Assembly (NCBI GenBank): GCA_002716085.1
Contig: PAYZ01000017.1
Location: 12,925 to 76,924, forward strand
Direction: 5' to 3'
Length of the DNA stretch: 64,000 nucleotides
Origin: Methanobacteriota archaeon
GTDB taxonomy: Archaea; Thermoplasmatota; Poseidoniia; Poseidoniales; Thalassarchaeaceae
Both the position numbers and the translations under genes were made by a program. The stretch's first letter is position 1. Each line of letters opens with the position of its first letter. Shown piece by piece: positions 1 through 8,561 of this stretch. The notes under the pieces were generated by a model. That model made no database searches and had not been told where the DNA came from. It saw only the letters and a list, made by a program, of their open reading frames with translations.

Positions 1-2
1 AT

Positions 3-521
3 GCTGAAATTGAAGCTATTATTGTCTCGCTAATTAGTAGAATGGTGGACTCTTCCATAGTGATGCTACGTGGCAACATTGACCGTGTCGAGTACTTATT
101 CAGATTGGTAAGGGACTTAGATCTAGACGGCGCCATAGTTGAGTGCGCCACCCCGTGTGGCTCAAGATTGGCAGCCTCTCTTCCCAAGATCGGTCTGGCT
201 TCCAAGGCAATGGGCATAACAGGGGCTGGGAAATTTGTAATGCTGGAATTGCAACATGAGCCAGATGCAAAGGACCTGCTCATAGCCGTGGCTTCGGGTT
301 GTTCTGCAGTGGTTTCAAGCATCTTTGATGGCGATCCTTCATCCAAGATTAGGGCGATGAGTGGAGATCTTAGGGGATGGATGAGGGAGATTGGGATCGA
401 TAGGATGGAAAGAATCGGGAGGAGGAACCTGAGGGCAAATGATTTCGATACAGCAGCAATTTCCGGCCTAAGGTTAGTCGGTTATGGAAGGCCCCTTAAG
501 ATGTGGTTAGACTTGAGGTGA
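3..521 (+). CDS. C-terminal fragment, possibly glutamate synthase-like FMN protein (5' truncated)
   Basis: The reading frame is open to the left edge of the window (first full codon at base 3), so the gene is probably cut at its 5' end; an internal ATG at 42 is the first visible methionine. The visible part is about 172 residues with no membrane segment. The C-terminal stretch (NLRANDFDTAAISGLRLVG) resembles, from memory, the tail of archaeal GltB2-type glutamate synthase FMN domains (typically an LRALD...ITGIKLVG pattern), and the preceding Gly/Ala-rich alternating segments look like TIM-barrel strands. The FMN site and any Fe-S cysteines are not visible. The stop lies 4 bases before the pheT start, so the two genes are probably co-transcribed. 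The family call is tentative; the existence of a coding region is much safer. Confidence 0.4.
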   Translation, partial: AEIEAIIVSLISRMVDSSIVMLRGNIDRVEYLFRLVRDLDLDGAIVECATPCGSRLAASLPKIGLASKAMGITGAGKFVMLELQHEPDAKDLLIAVASGCSAVVSSIFDGDPSSKIRAMSGDLRGWMREIGIDRMERIGRRNLRANDFDTAAISGLRLVGYGRPLKMWLDLR

Positions 522-525
522 AGGA

Positions 526-2280
526 TTGCCGACTTTAGAGCTCAAACATTCACTAATTGGATACATCCAGAACATACATGGGGTTGGACATGAGCCAGAT
601 TCATGGACAAAATGGCTCCCAGAAATTGGGTGTCCTGTAGATAGAAGCAACTCTGAAGAGATTGAAATTGAGGTTTTCCCCGACAGGCCCGACCTTCTCT
701 CACACGAGACTATAGCAAGAGCCGCGAGGTCTTTCGAATCGTCTGGAGGCATTAAAGTTGAGTTAGATGTTGTCCCAGGTGATATCGAAATGACAGTTGA
801 CTCTACTCTAGAAAATGTAAGGCCCGTGATCATGGGGGCAGTCGTCAAAGGAGTTGATACGGGCTCCAATGGGGAAGAGAAGGATGAATTCATCCAATCA
901 CTGATGGATCACCAAGAAAAGCTGCATTTGACCCTGGGTAGGAGAAGGAGATTCTCCTCAATTGGAGTTCATGACCTATCTTCCCTCCAACCCCCATTTA
1001 GGGTAACCACAGTTCCTGGAGATTTTTCTTTTGTGCCACTTGCCTGTGATGAAGAGATGAGCATTAACGAGATACTTACTGAACTCCCCAAGGGGGTGGA
1101 GTACTCCGCCCTGATGGATGGCATGGAGCTCTTTCCGGTAATTCTTGACTCTTCGGACAGAGTTCTTTCTTTTCCCCCCATTATCAATGGAAGCCACACC
1201 ACCGTAGATGTTGGAACTCAGGATTTCTTCATCGATGTTACTGGATGGGATGAAAGATCTTGTGAAGCATGTCTTCTACTGATTTGTCTTTCTTTGGCAG
1301 AAAGAGGAGGGTTAGTCGAAAGCATTGTGGTATCTGGATTTGATGGAAATAGAATTGCCATGCCTATTGGCAACCCTAGGACTCATCGAGTACCAGACAG
1401 GCTAATTAGGAAAATTCTTGGAATGGAAGTGAGCCATGAATCACTGAGAATAGCTATTGAAAAAATGGGCGGAGAAATCGTTGAAAGTAGAACTGTAACA
1501 GATGGCCCCAACAATCCAGAAAGATGGGCAGACTGTGTTGTTGGGGAATTGGAGCACATTGTTTCAATGCCAAGATGGAGAAGCGACATTATGCACCCAA
1601 TTGATATTGTTGAAGATATTGCAATAGGAATAGGCTTTGAGAATCTTCCAGAAAAATCCTCAGAGGTTCAAATCGATGCAAGCCCATTGAAGTCATCCAA
1701 CTTGAAGAGGAGGTTTGGAGAAAGCATGAGAGCTTGCGGCCTTCAAGAGGTTCAGAGCCTCACTCTTTCCAATGAGAGGGATCAGTTTGAGCTAGTTAGG
1801 TGGATGCATGAAGAAGATTTTAACACCATTTCCAACCCTATTACTTCGGAACACACCATTCTGAGACAATATATCCTTCCATCCCTACTTCGGCTACTAT
1901 CGGCAAATAGGCATCATGAGCTCCCACAGAGAGTTTACGAATTAGGAGAGGTAGTAAGAGGTTCCAGGAATAAGAATAGAGGTTCTTGGGCATGTGCGGA
2001 GGTAGGGGCTGGTTTTACTTCAGCAAAAGGAATAGCTCTAGCTATGCTTAGGGACATGGGAGCAGAAATTGATGAAGTTGAGTTAAAAGTTACAGAAGAA
2101 GGAAGTGGTCCTTGGATCCATGGTAGGGGGTGTCAAATTTTCGTTCGAGGAGAAAAACTGGGCGAGTTTGGAGAAATTGATCCCAGGGTTAGCCATTCTT
2201 TTGGACTAAAAGCTCCAATTCACGCAGGAGAAATAGATTTAGATAAGATTGGGGTCTTGATTAGGGATCCGATAAACTAA
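526..2280 (+). CDS. pheT: Phenylalanine--tRNA ligase beta subunit (archaeal type)
   Basis: Beta chain of the (alpha-beta)2 phenylalanyl-tRNA synthetase, which charges tRNA-Phe in the cytoplasm. At 584 residues it has the length of the archaeal/eukaryotic form, shorter than the bacterial chain of about 800. The N-terminal part contains the FPDRPDLLSHE segment typical of the B3/B4 region, and the middle has the B5-type signature DIVEDIAIGIGFENLPE around residue 360, followed by the catalytic-like fold. The start is TTG at 526, directly preceded by a GAGGTGA ribosome-binding site (515-521) that overlaps the upstream stop. The alpha-subunit gene pheS is not next to it, unlike in many genomes. It ends in a 4-base tail-to-tail overlap with the small minus-strand gene. 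Confidence 0.92.
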   Translation: MPTLELKHSLIGYIQNIHGVGHEPDSWTKWLPEIGCPVDRSNSEEIEIEVFPDRPDLLSHETIARAARSFESSGGIKVELDVVPGDIEMTVDSTLENVRPVIMGAVVKGVDTGSNGEEKDEFIQSLMDHQEKLHLTLGRRRRFSSIGVHDLSSLQPPFRVTTVPGDFSFVPLACDEEMSINEILTELPKGVEYSALMDGMELFPVILDSSDRVLSFPPIINGSHTTVDVGTQDFFIDVTGWDERSCEACLLLICLSLAERGGLVESIVVSGFDGNRIAMPIGNPRTHRVPDRLIRKILGMEVSHESLRIAIEKMGGEIVESRTVTDGPNNPERWADCVVGELEHIVSMPRWRSDIMHPIDIVEDIAIGIGFENLPEKSSEVQIDASPLKSSNLKRRFGESMRACGLQEVQSLTLSNERDQFELVRWMHEEDFNTISNPITSEHTILRQYILPSLLRLLSANRHHELPQRVYELGEVVRGSRNKNRGSWACAEVGAGFTSAKGIALAMLRDMGAEIDEVELKVTEEGSGPWIHGRGCQIFVRGEKLGEFGEIDPRVSHSFGLKAPIHAGEIDLDKIGVLIRDPIN

Positions 2281-2471
2281 TCTTCATCTTCGTTCTTCTT
2301 TAGTAACTTCATTGCCTCCAAGAATTTCTTTTCCTTCAGATGTTCCTCACTTTTTCTGGTTTTGTCTTTTCCGGTTTTCCTTTCATACTCGACTACATTT
2401 TTCATGTAGCTTTTTCTAGAAATATCGGGTTTGGCGGTTTTCTTCTTCCTAAATGGCCATACCGGTCCCAT
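2277..2471 (-). CDS. Small basic hypothetical protein (64 aa)
   Basis: A short lysine/arginine-rich and glutamate-rich protein that ends in an acidic tail (KKNEDED). It has no signal peptide, membrane segment or cysteine motif and looks mostly helical. Its stop overlaps the pheT stop tail to tail by 4 bases, and its start lies 93 bases from the divergent rnhB start, so it fills a gap that would otherwise be unusually long for this compact genome. Composition and placement favour a real gene, but no family is recognised; chance coding is not excluded. Confidence 0.5.
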   Translation of the reverse strand: MGPVWPFRKKKTAKPDISRKSYMKNVVEYERKTGKDKTRKSEEHLKEKKFLEAMKLLKKNEDED

Positions 2472-2507
2472 AGCCGATGAGAGACGAATGCAGACATCAG
2501 TATTTCG

Positions 2508-2513
2508 TATAAA
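2508..2513 (+). promoter_or_regulatory. TATA box for rnhB
   Basis: A perfect TATAAA lies 52 bases before the rnhB ATG. An archaeal start site about 25 bases downstream would give a leader of roughly 30 bases that still includes the AGGAGGG ribosome-binding site at 2555-2561. Confidence 0.5.
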
Positions 2514-2554
2514 TGGATCAATTCACAGGAGTTTTGATTGAGTTAGTATCCCCT

Positions 2555-2561
2555 AGGAGGG
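2555..2561 (+). promoter_or_regulatory. Strong Shine-Dalgarno site for rnhB
   Basis: AGGAGGG ends 3 bases before the ATG at 2565. It fixes this start and shows that leadered, SD-led genes exist here next to likely leaderless ones. Confidence 0.6.
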
Positions 2562-2564
2562 CCG

Positions 2565-3299
2565 ATGGGGACCGATATCGGAGTAGATGAGGCTGGGAGA
2601 GGTCCTGCAATTGGGCCTTTGGTCGTTTGTGCTTTGAGCGTGCCCATGGAAGACCGAGCAATATTGGAAGAGATTGGCGTTGATGACTCTAAAAAAATTG
2701 GTAAAATGGAGCGAGAGCGGGTTTTCAGAAAGATTAGCGGCCTTCGGGAATCAAGAGGATGGGGTTTGGGAATAGTAGTTTGCAAACCTGCAAGAATAGA
2801 TGAGTGGATGGAAAATGGGACTTTGAATTCACTAGAGGTTGAGTTATTCTCCGAGGCCATTACTCGAGCAGGTCGGCCATCTTCATCGACTAGGCTGGTT
2901 CTTGATGCATGCGATGTTGATCCCATCAGATTTGGCACCAACGTGCTTTCGGCATTGGGAAGCTCGTGGAACTGTTGCGAGATTGTATCTGAGCACAAGA
3001 TGGATTCCAGCGATATTGTCGTAGGAGCTGCAAGCATTGTTGCCAAAATAACCAGAGATCGTGAGATAAAGAAGCTATCTGAAGAGATAGGTATTGACCT
3101 AGGCTCTGGTTATCCATCTGATCGAAAAACTGTTTTGGCAATAGAGATTCTTTGCCAAACAGATGAGCCCCATGAAGCCCTAAGATGGAAATGGGCGAAT
3201 GTCCGGAATTCTTGGACAAAAACAAATAACAAGACTATGCCCAAAAGAAAATCGGAAAATGAAATCAATAAGCAAACCTACCTCAGTGATTGGGAATAG
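2565..3299 (+). CDS. rnhB: Ribonuclease HII
   Basis: Endonuclease that cuts the RNA strand of RNA-DNA hybrids and removes misincorporated ribonucleotides. The N-terminus has the family signature VDEAGRGPAIGP with the catalytic Asp8-Glu9 pair. A conserved DDSKK follows near residue 40, LVLDACD near residue 105 supplies the third acidic residue, and VVGAASIVAKITRDREI matches the family C-terminal motif. The last 30 residues form a Lys/Asn-rich tail not usual in short archaeal RNase HII; 244 residues is slightly long. The start is set by AGGAGGG just upstream. Its end lies close to, and possibly overlaps, the gltX start, which suggests co-transcription. Confidence 0.93.
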   Translation: MGTDIGVDEAGRGPAIGPLVVCALSVPMEDRAILEEIGVDDSKKIGKMERERVFRKISGLRESRGWGLGIVVCKPARIDEWMENGTLNSLEVELFSEAITRAGRPSSSTRLVLDACDVDPIRFGTNVLSALGSSWNCCEIVSEHKMDSSDIVVGAASIVAKITRDREIKKLSEEIGIDLGSGYPSDRKTVLAIEILCQTDEPHEALRWKWANVRNSWTKTNNKTMPKRKSENEINKQTYLSDWE

Positions 3300-3343
3300 C
3301 AAGAATGGTGAAATGCAATCATTGCTTGGTGAAATCTAGGACC

Positions 3344-5053
3344 ATGCCCGAAAGTATAGAATGGAGCTCCGAAGTTTCTCAGATTGTCAGAAAATTCGCA
3401 TTGCAGAATGCAATTGAATATCATGGAGAAGGGCAGTCTGGAAGCGTACTGGGGAGGGTACTCTCAGAGAGGGAGGACCTCAGAAGTAAGGCAAAGAGTC
3501 TGATCTCACTAGTAAATTCGGAAGTTAGTCGGGCAAACCTCATTGCAAAGGAAAAGGGAATGGAGGAAGTGCGATTTGAGCTTGAGAGCTTCGCACCTGA
3601 GGCGCTGGATAGGGAAAAACAACAAAAGACAGTGGGGCTGAAGGATCTTCCTGGCGAAACCGATGATGTAGTACTTAGGTTCGCACCAAATCCAAACGGC
3701 CCTTTGTCACTGGGTCACTCAAGAGGAGTTGTGATCAATTCGATGTATTCGGAAAGGTATGATGGAAAAATTGTACTGAGATTTGACGACACCGATACAA
3801 GAGTTAAGCCCGCGATAATAGAGGCCTATGATTGGATAGAAGAAGAATTCGAATGGCTATCTGGTAGGTCGCCCGATGTAGTTGTACGTGCTAGTGAGAG
3901 GATGCCCCTGTACATCGATATGGCGGAGAAGATGATTTCGGGCGGTTTCGGATATGTCTGCCTATGTTCTGCAGATGAGTTCCGAGAATTTAGAATTTCG
4001 AAGGAAGAGTGCCCATGCAGGGATCGAGAAGTTTCATCCAATCTTGAAGACTGGGAGAAAATGAATTCGGGTGGAATAAATGAGGGTGAAGCAGTAGTTA
4101 GAGTCAGGACTGACATGACGCTCCCCAATCCTGCTCTGAGAGACTGGCCTGCACTAAGGATTCAACACGCCCCCCACCCAATTGTTGGTGACAAGTACAA
4201 AGTCTGGCCCTTGCTAGACTTCCAGAGTGCAGTGGAAGACCATGCTCAAGGAGTCACCCATATTATCCGTGGAATAGATTTGATGGACAGTACGAGGAAG
4301 CAAACATTACTTTACGAGCACTTCGGTTGGAATTACCCAGAACCCCTGTACTGGGGAAGGGTGAAGATTCACGAATTTGGGGGATTTTCAACTTCAGGAA
4401 TTCTATCTTCGATAAAATCGGAGGATTTTTCCGGGTGGGATGATCCAAGGCTTCCGACTATTAAAGCCCTGAGAAATAGGGGCTTTTCGCCCGAGTCAAT
4501 TAGATTGCTATGGGAGGAGATTGGTCTAACTCAAAAGGATATTTCAATTTCCATGGCCACCCTTGAGTCATTCAACTCAAAAGTCATTGACTCAGACTGT
4601 GAGAGGAGAGTATTTGTCATCGACCCAATAGAGATAGAGTTCTCATCAGACAATAGACCCGATGTAGCATCAATACCTAGGCATCCAGAAGGTTCGATTC
4701 CGGGAAATAGGAATTGGGAGTTTTCCGAATCGATATTTATCCAATCTTCAGACCACAATCCTGGAAAAGTAAGGCTGAAGGATTTTGCTGATGTAGAGAT
4801 CTCAGAATTCTCTGCGAATATACAAAGTATGGATAGAACTGACGATAGGCAGATAATACATTGGTTGCCTAAGAACCTGTCTCGTGAGGCAATAATCACT
4901 GTTCCCGATGGTGAAAATTTGAATCGAATCAGGGGCTTTATTGAAGACTTCGAACTAGAGGAAGGTCGTGTTTACCAGTTTGAGAGATTTGGTTTTGCAA
5001 AGATTGAGTCGATTGACGATCAGCTAGTGAGCCTTCTATGGCTTCACAATTAG
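3344..5053 (+). CDS. gltX: Glutamate--tRNA ligase (archaeal class)
   Basis: Class I aminoacyl-tRNA synthetase that attaches glutamate to tRNA-Glu; the archaeal form is often non-discriminating and also acts on tRNA-Gln. An N-terminal archaeal/eukaryotic helical region is followed by RFAPNPNGPLSLGHSRG, the HIGH-type signature, then RFDDTD and a GWDDPRLPT block, and the C-terminus has the usual QFERFGFAKI segment. The motif normally written LSTSK reads FSTSG here, so the second lysine of the KMSKS-type loop is replaced by glycine. The frame is open upstream to a TTG at 3290 and an ATG at 3305; the ATG at 3344 gives the usual length of about 570 residues and is preferred, but the start is uncertain. 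Confidence 0.88.
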   Translation: MPESIEWSSEVSQIVRKFALQNAIEYHGEGQSGSVLGRVLSEREDLRSKAKSLISLVNSEVSRANLIAKEKGMEEVRFELESFAPEALDREKQQKTVGLKDLPGETDDVVLRFAPNPNGPLSLGHSRGVVINSMYSERYDGKIVLRFDDTDTRVKPAIIEAYDWIEEEFEWLSGRSPDVVVRASERMPLYIDMAEKMISGGFGYVCLCSADEFREFRISKEECPCRDREVSSNLEDWEKMNSGGINEGEAVVRVRTDMTLPNPALRDWPALRIQHAPHPIVGDKYKVWPLLDFQSAVEDHAQGVTHIIRGIDLMDSTRKQTLLYEHFGWNYPEPLYWGRVKIHEFGGFSTSGILSSIKSEDFSGWDDPRLPTIKALRNRGFSPESIRLLWEEIGLTQKDISISMATLESFNSKVIDSDCERRVFVIDPIEIEFSSDNRPDVASIPRHPEGSIPGNRNWEFSESIFIQSSDHNPGKVRLKDFADVEISEFSANIQSMDRTDDRQIIHWLPKNLSREAIITVPDGENLNRIRGFIEDFELEEGRVYQFERFGFAKIESIDDQLVSLLWLHN

Positions 5054-5099
5054 TCGGCAAAAGGAAAACACAGAGATTCGGCCTGAAAAGGATGAATAA

Positions 5100-7142
5100 T
5101 TGCGTCGCATTGAAGTTAGTGGGTTGAATCAGAGAATCGTGAACGCAGTCCGAGCTAGACTAGTTATCGCCCTCTCGGCACTGATGATTGCAGTATTGTT
5201 CACTCCCATTCCAATTCAAGCGGAGGAAACTAATGCTTGTTGTAATTCTTCGAGTTTCGATCTTTTCTTGACTGGAGATTCGGACAGCGGTAGTCTGACT
5301 CCTTTCCAATCTGACCTTGACGATGAAAAAATGTCTGAAGTTACTTCTTCCGTTTTTGGAGAGGTAGAAATTGGTACTTGGAACATCGAATGGGGAGAAT
5401 CTGGAGATTACACTTCAGGGACCTGGGCTTTCAGAATCCCCTACGAAGTAGTGGATTCCAGTGGTGTTTCTGCTAACGCTACTGTCGTAGTCAAAGTAGG
5501 TGGGAATACGTACGAGAGCTCTGCTCAGCTTCCAGCTGTATTTCTGACTGAGTCCGGAGAGCTTCAGGTGGATGTTCAGGTTGAAGAGGGCCAAATATCC
5601 AAGGGTGAGAAAGTCGAGGTTTCTTTTTCTGTTAGGAGCTTGATTTTCTCGAATCCGGGTAGCGAATCGGGAGTCAAGTTTTTCTGGGGTTCAGAGGAAA
5701 TGGCTGCTTCGATTTCTATTTCTTTCCCATTAGTTAGCGTTGAGATCAGAGAAGCAAGCGTTAGGGGTAGTTTGGTCTTCTTTCCTGTTCGCTTGACTTC
5801 TGGTTTTGGGGATAAAATCTGGACCGGGTCAAACGGAGGTTTGGTCGTACAGAACGTCGAAATCGCAGAGAGCCCAATTGTTAACTCAAATGAAGATTGG
5901 GTTGACGTTACGTTCGTTTGGGACCCGAGTAGTTCGGAATCCGGTTCTGTGAGGACAGACTTTCGTCTGTCCCCCCAGGACACGCTAATAATTGAAGCTG
6001 ACAAAGTGCACGATATCGATCTAGGTCAGGACTCGGGAGACAATAGTTGGTATCCAGACGAGGAGCCGACGAGAACTGGGGGGTCTGAATTGGAAGTAAT
6101 CGTCGACTGTGAATATGATGGTTCTTCGATGAATAGGGACACCACCATTCGCCTTGATGGAGCCATGTCCCAATGGATGAGGTGGGGTCTCGACAACATA
6201 GGTAACAAGAGTCTGGGTTCGAATAGTTGGTGGAGAAACCTGAATTCTTTCTCCGACCAAGTAGGTTCCTCAGAAAAACAGAATGGTCGAGTTGACGATT
6301 CAGAGGAGTTAGTGCTTAAGTCTCACTTGATTGGTTCAAAGTCCGATCTGAAGTCCTTCCTGTCTAATGGACTGATGATCGATCCTGAAGCCATATTCGG
6401 GATTAATCCTGTTGAATTTGGCCCCATGGATATTTCTTTTGATTTTGGAAGTTCAAGGGCATTCAACTCAGAAGTGATTTCTATCAGAGTCGAAGCATCA
6501 CATGAAGTAAAGCAGAATTCTCGACAGATAATGATTGAGGACTTCATTAGGCCGGGAGGATATGATTATTGGGATAGAGTCGACCTTTCATTCGAAGTTA
6601 GCACTGGAATGCTTGCTGGCTTCGGTGGAGTAAATTCGGACAATGATGAAGTTGATTACACTCACAGGAGATGGATTGTAATGGAAATCCTATCTATTGA
6701 AGAAGACGATATCCAATCCGATGTTGACTTCAGGATTGAATTCGAGGCAAGCAATGCGCTATTGTTTAGTCCTCTGATTTCTGCAGTAATTTCCGTTTTC
6801 ACACTTTGTTTGGCAATAGGGTTTGGCCTGGCAATGACCAAGAAGAGAAGTAGAGTTCCGAGCATGATGGTGGTTTCAGTTCTAGGCGTTCTCTCACTCT
6901 CAATCTATTGGTTCGGGCTGCCTATGCCGATTGTACTCGGAGTTGTAGGCTCCAGTGTACTTTTGGTTTTCCCAGCCGCAATTATATCTCCGACGAACCT
7001 AACCGATGGCGGCCCTACAGATGATAGAAGAGTTGCCCGAGTAAAGTGCCCATCATGCGACAAGAGTAACAAAGTTGAGTCGAATGTTAGGCCTTTGAGA
7101 ATCGATTGCAAGGGCTGTGGAAGCACGCTAAGGCTTGAGTGA
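5100..7142 (+). CDS. Secreted/membrane protein with C-terminal cytoplasmic zinc ribbon
   Basis: No family recognised. The N-terminus has a signal peptide-like segment (residues about 20-40, LVIALSALMIAVLFTP) followed by a Ser/Asp-rich extracellular region with beta-rich, Ig-like character up to about residue 555. Three hydrophobic segments follow (about 556-640), then a C-terminal zinc ribbon with CPSCDK and CKGCG pairs. If the signal is cleaved, the ribbon lies in the cytoplasm. The start is TTG at 5100, preceded by AAAAGGA; an ATG 8 bases upstream is out of frame and runs into a stop. It overlaps the convergent neighbour by 15 bases. The layout, a large external part with a small internal zinc ribbon, suggests a surface protein that contacts a cytoplasmic partner; that is inference. 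Confidence 0.7.
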   Translation: MRRIEVSGLNQRIVNAVRARLVIALSALMIAVLFTPIPIQAEETNACCNSSSFDLFLTGDSDSGSLTPFQSDLDDEKMSEVTSSVFGEVEIGTWNIEWGESGDYTSGTWAFRIPYEVVDSSGVSANATVVVKVGGNTYESSAQLPAVFLTESGELQVDVQVEEGQISKGEKVEVSFSVRSLIFSNPGSESGVKFFWGSEEMAASISISFPLVSVEIREASVRGSLVFFPVRLTSGFGDKIWTGSNGGLVVQNVEIAESPIVNSNEDWVDVTFVWDPSSSESGSVRTDFRLSPQDTLIIEADKVHDIDLGQDSGDNSWYPDEEPTRTGGSELEVIVDCEYDGSSMNRDTTIRLDGAMSQWMRWGLDNIGNKSLGSNSWWRNLNSFSDQVGSSEKQNGRVDDSEELVLKSHLIGSKSDLKSFLSNGLMIDPEAIFGINPVEFGPMDISFDFGSSRAFNSEVISIRVEASHEVKQNSRQIMIEDFIRPGGYDYWDRVDLSFEVSTGMLAGFGGVNSDNDEVDYTHRRWIVMEILSIEEDDIQSDVDFRIEFEASNALLFSPLISAVISVFTLCLAIGFGLAMTKKRSRVPSMMVVSVLGVLSLSIYWFGLPMPIVLGVVGSSVLLVFPAAIISPTNLTDGGPTDDRRVARVKCPSCDKSNKVESNVRPLRIDCKGCGSTLRLE

Positions 7143-7994
7143 TTCCAAATGGCCGTCCGCCAATAGGGCATCAGAGACTATTGATGATGCTTCTTTCGGA
7201 GAGTAATTTTCCCATAGCAATGAAGCATGATAAATTTGTGATGCTAGGTCTGATTTCCAGTTAGTGCTAAGAATACAATGCCAAAGCAATTCTTCAATCT
7301 TTGATGTAGAGGGGGATTTTTCTTTCATAGCTGGGAATGCTAGTTCTTGCATCAAAACTTCTCTTTCTGACAGATTTCTTGAATTCCACGACTGGATGGC
7401 AAGATGGAGTTTTTCTTCATTTAGCCAAGGATAGTTTTCTATCGCCGGTTTTGGGACTTCGGTAACCGGAACAACTCTTATCGATCCCTCGGACGACAAG
7501 AAGTCCCTTAGAGAAGAAAATACAGGGTCATAAGTAGTATCCAAGGCACCTTTGATCCAGTTCCCGGCTAGAATCCAGGGCCTCATCTCTCTCAATCTGG
7601 GGCTCTTGGGAGAAATCACTTTTGCCAGTGTATGGGCCTGTGAAACAGATGTCAGAGGTCCATTTCTAGAATCCCCAGACTTGCCTTTGAGTCCCTCGAC
7701 AGTAATTGAGCGGATGCAATAACCGCCAATTGGTTTTGATAAGTCACCCTGGTCATCGCCATCGGAAATCCTGACGAAAGGTTCTGAGTCGGGTTCCTCA
7801 AATGTGAACCTCCTAAGATATGGGAGTTTTCCATCTAGAAATGCTGCCTCCAAAGCAGCGATTGATAATGCCCCGTTCAGTGTCGGATTTGCTGAAATCA
7901 ATACTTTTTTCTTGGATTGGATCAATTCCCTTGCTGCAATCATTATCTCCGAACGAACTGGTGAGAAAAAAATCTGATCAATTAGATTGCGCAC
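7128..7994 (-). CDS. Degenerate DHH/RecJ-like phosphoesterase-family protein (tentative)
   Basis: A 288-residue soluble protein starting 37 bases after rpsO on the same strand. In many archaea the gene after rpsO encodes a RecJ/GAN-type DHH phosphoesterase, and the start KKVLISANPTLNGALSIAA resembles the first DHH strand-loop (usually an H-x-D-x-D-G type motif), but the metal-binding aspartates are missing here. A GGYCIRSITVEG segment could be a second strand of that fold. The call rests mainly on gene context and a weak resemblance, so it is an inference. If correct, this is a catalytically dead or structural paralogue that might pair with an active partner elsewhere. It overlaps the convergent upstream gene by 15 bases. 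Confidence 0.4.
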   Translation of the reverse strand: MRNLIDQIFFSPVRSEIMIAARELIQSKKKVLISANPTLNGALSIAALEAAFLDGKLPYLRRFTFEEPDSEPFVRISDGDDQGDLSKPIGGYCIRSITVEGLKGKSGDSRNGPLTSVSQAHTLAKVISPKSPRLREMRPWILAGNWIKGALDTTYDPVFSSLRDFLSSEGSIRVVPVTEVPKPAIENYPWLNEEKLHLAIQSWNSRNLSEREVLMQELAFPAMKEKSPSTSKIEELLWHCILSTNWKSDLASQIYHASLLWENYSPKEASSIVSDALLADGHLESLKP

Positions 7995-8031
7995 CTCACT
8001 TCCAGGGGGAGGCAGTTCAAATCACTGCTGA

Positions 8032-8487
8032 TTACTCGACCATCAGCCTCAGCTGGTCTCTCTTATATGTCCAATCCTGATCAAGTCGATTATTCTCCTT
8101 GTAGTATCTCGATAGTCTCCTAATTTTTGACTCGCAGAGCTCGAGCTGCCTACGGTTATGTACATCCTTTGAGTTGTTCGTAAGGTGATCGATGATTCTC
8201 AGAGCCCTTCTCATTAGGTTCATCAAATCCTCAGGGAGTCGAGAAGATTTTCCTAGTCTGTCTAGGGTCTGAGAAATCCTTTCCCCAGTGACTAAACGGG
8301 CATCTGGAACTCCATGCTTGTCCCTCAATATTGTACCTATCGAAGCAGATGTGTGGCCTTCAGATGATAGTTGAAGTATTATCTCCTCGACGTCCTTTTT
8401 ATCCGAGTTGGACCACTCTGGTGCCTTCTTAGAAGAGGGTTTGGTCGACCCGCTCTTTCCCTTTCCTTTGCTATGCATCCTTGCCAT
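8032..8487 (-). CDS. rpsO: 30S ribosomal protein S15 (archaeal/eukaryotic S13e form)
   Basis: Binds 16S rRNA in the platform of the small subunit. It starts with MARMHSKGKGKSGST, the conserved archaeal/eukaryotic N-terminal extension, and then PEWSNSDKKDVEEIILQLS. The core S15 helix-loop-helix follows, with LPEDLMNLMRRALRI and the LESKIRRLSRYYKE-type helix near the C-terminus. The length of 151 residues is normal for the archaeal protein. It is the first gene of a two-gene unit with the DHH-like protein, an arrangement shared with other archaea, and follows arcS on the same strand after a gap of 74 bases. Confidence 0.95.
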   Translation of the reverse strand: MARMHSKGKGKSGSTKPSSKKAPEWSNSDKKDVEEIILQLSSEGHTSASIGTILRDKHGVPDARLVTGERISQTLDRLGKSSRLPEDLMNLMRRALRIIDHLTNNSKDVHNRRQLELCESKIRRLSRYYKENNRLDQDWTYKRDQLRLMVE

Positions 8488-8561
8488 ATTGGTTCCTCGA
8501 GCAGCCGGGCCACTTACTCCCCCTCTATAACCGCTACGCAGAGAGAAAAATTTGTAGATAT

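Noticed and set aside
3290-3343. N-terminal CNHC pair as a metal site on GluRS
   Set aside because: It lies before the preferred ATG at 3344 and the family has no such extension; only two cysteines are present.
7820-8080. Plus-strand frame across the DHH-like gene and rpsO
   Set aside because: It overlaps the ends of two better supported minus-strand genes and has no family features.
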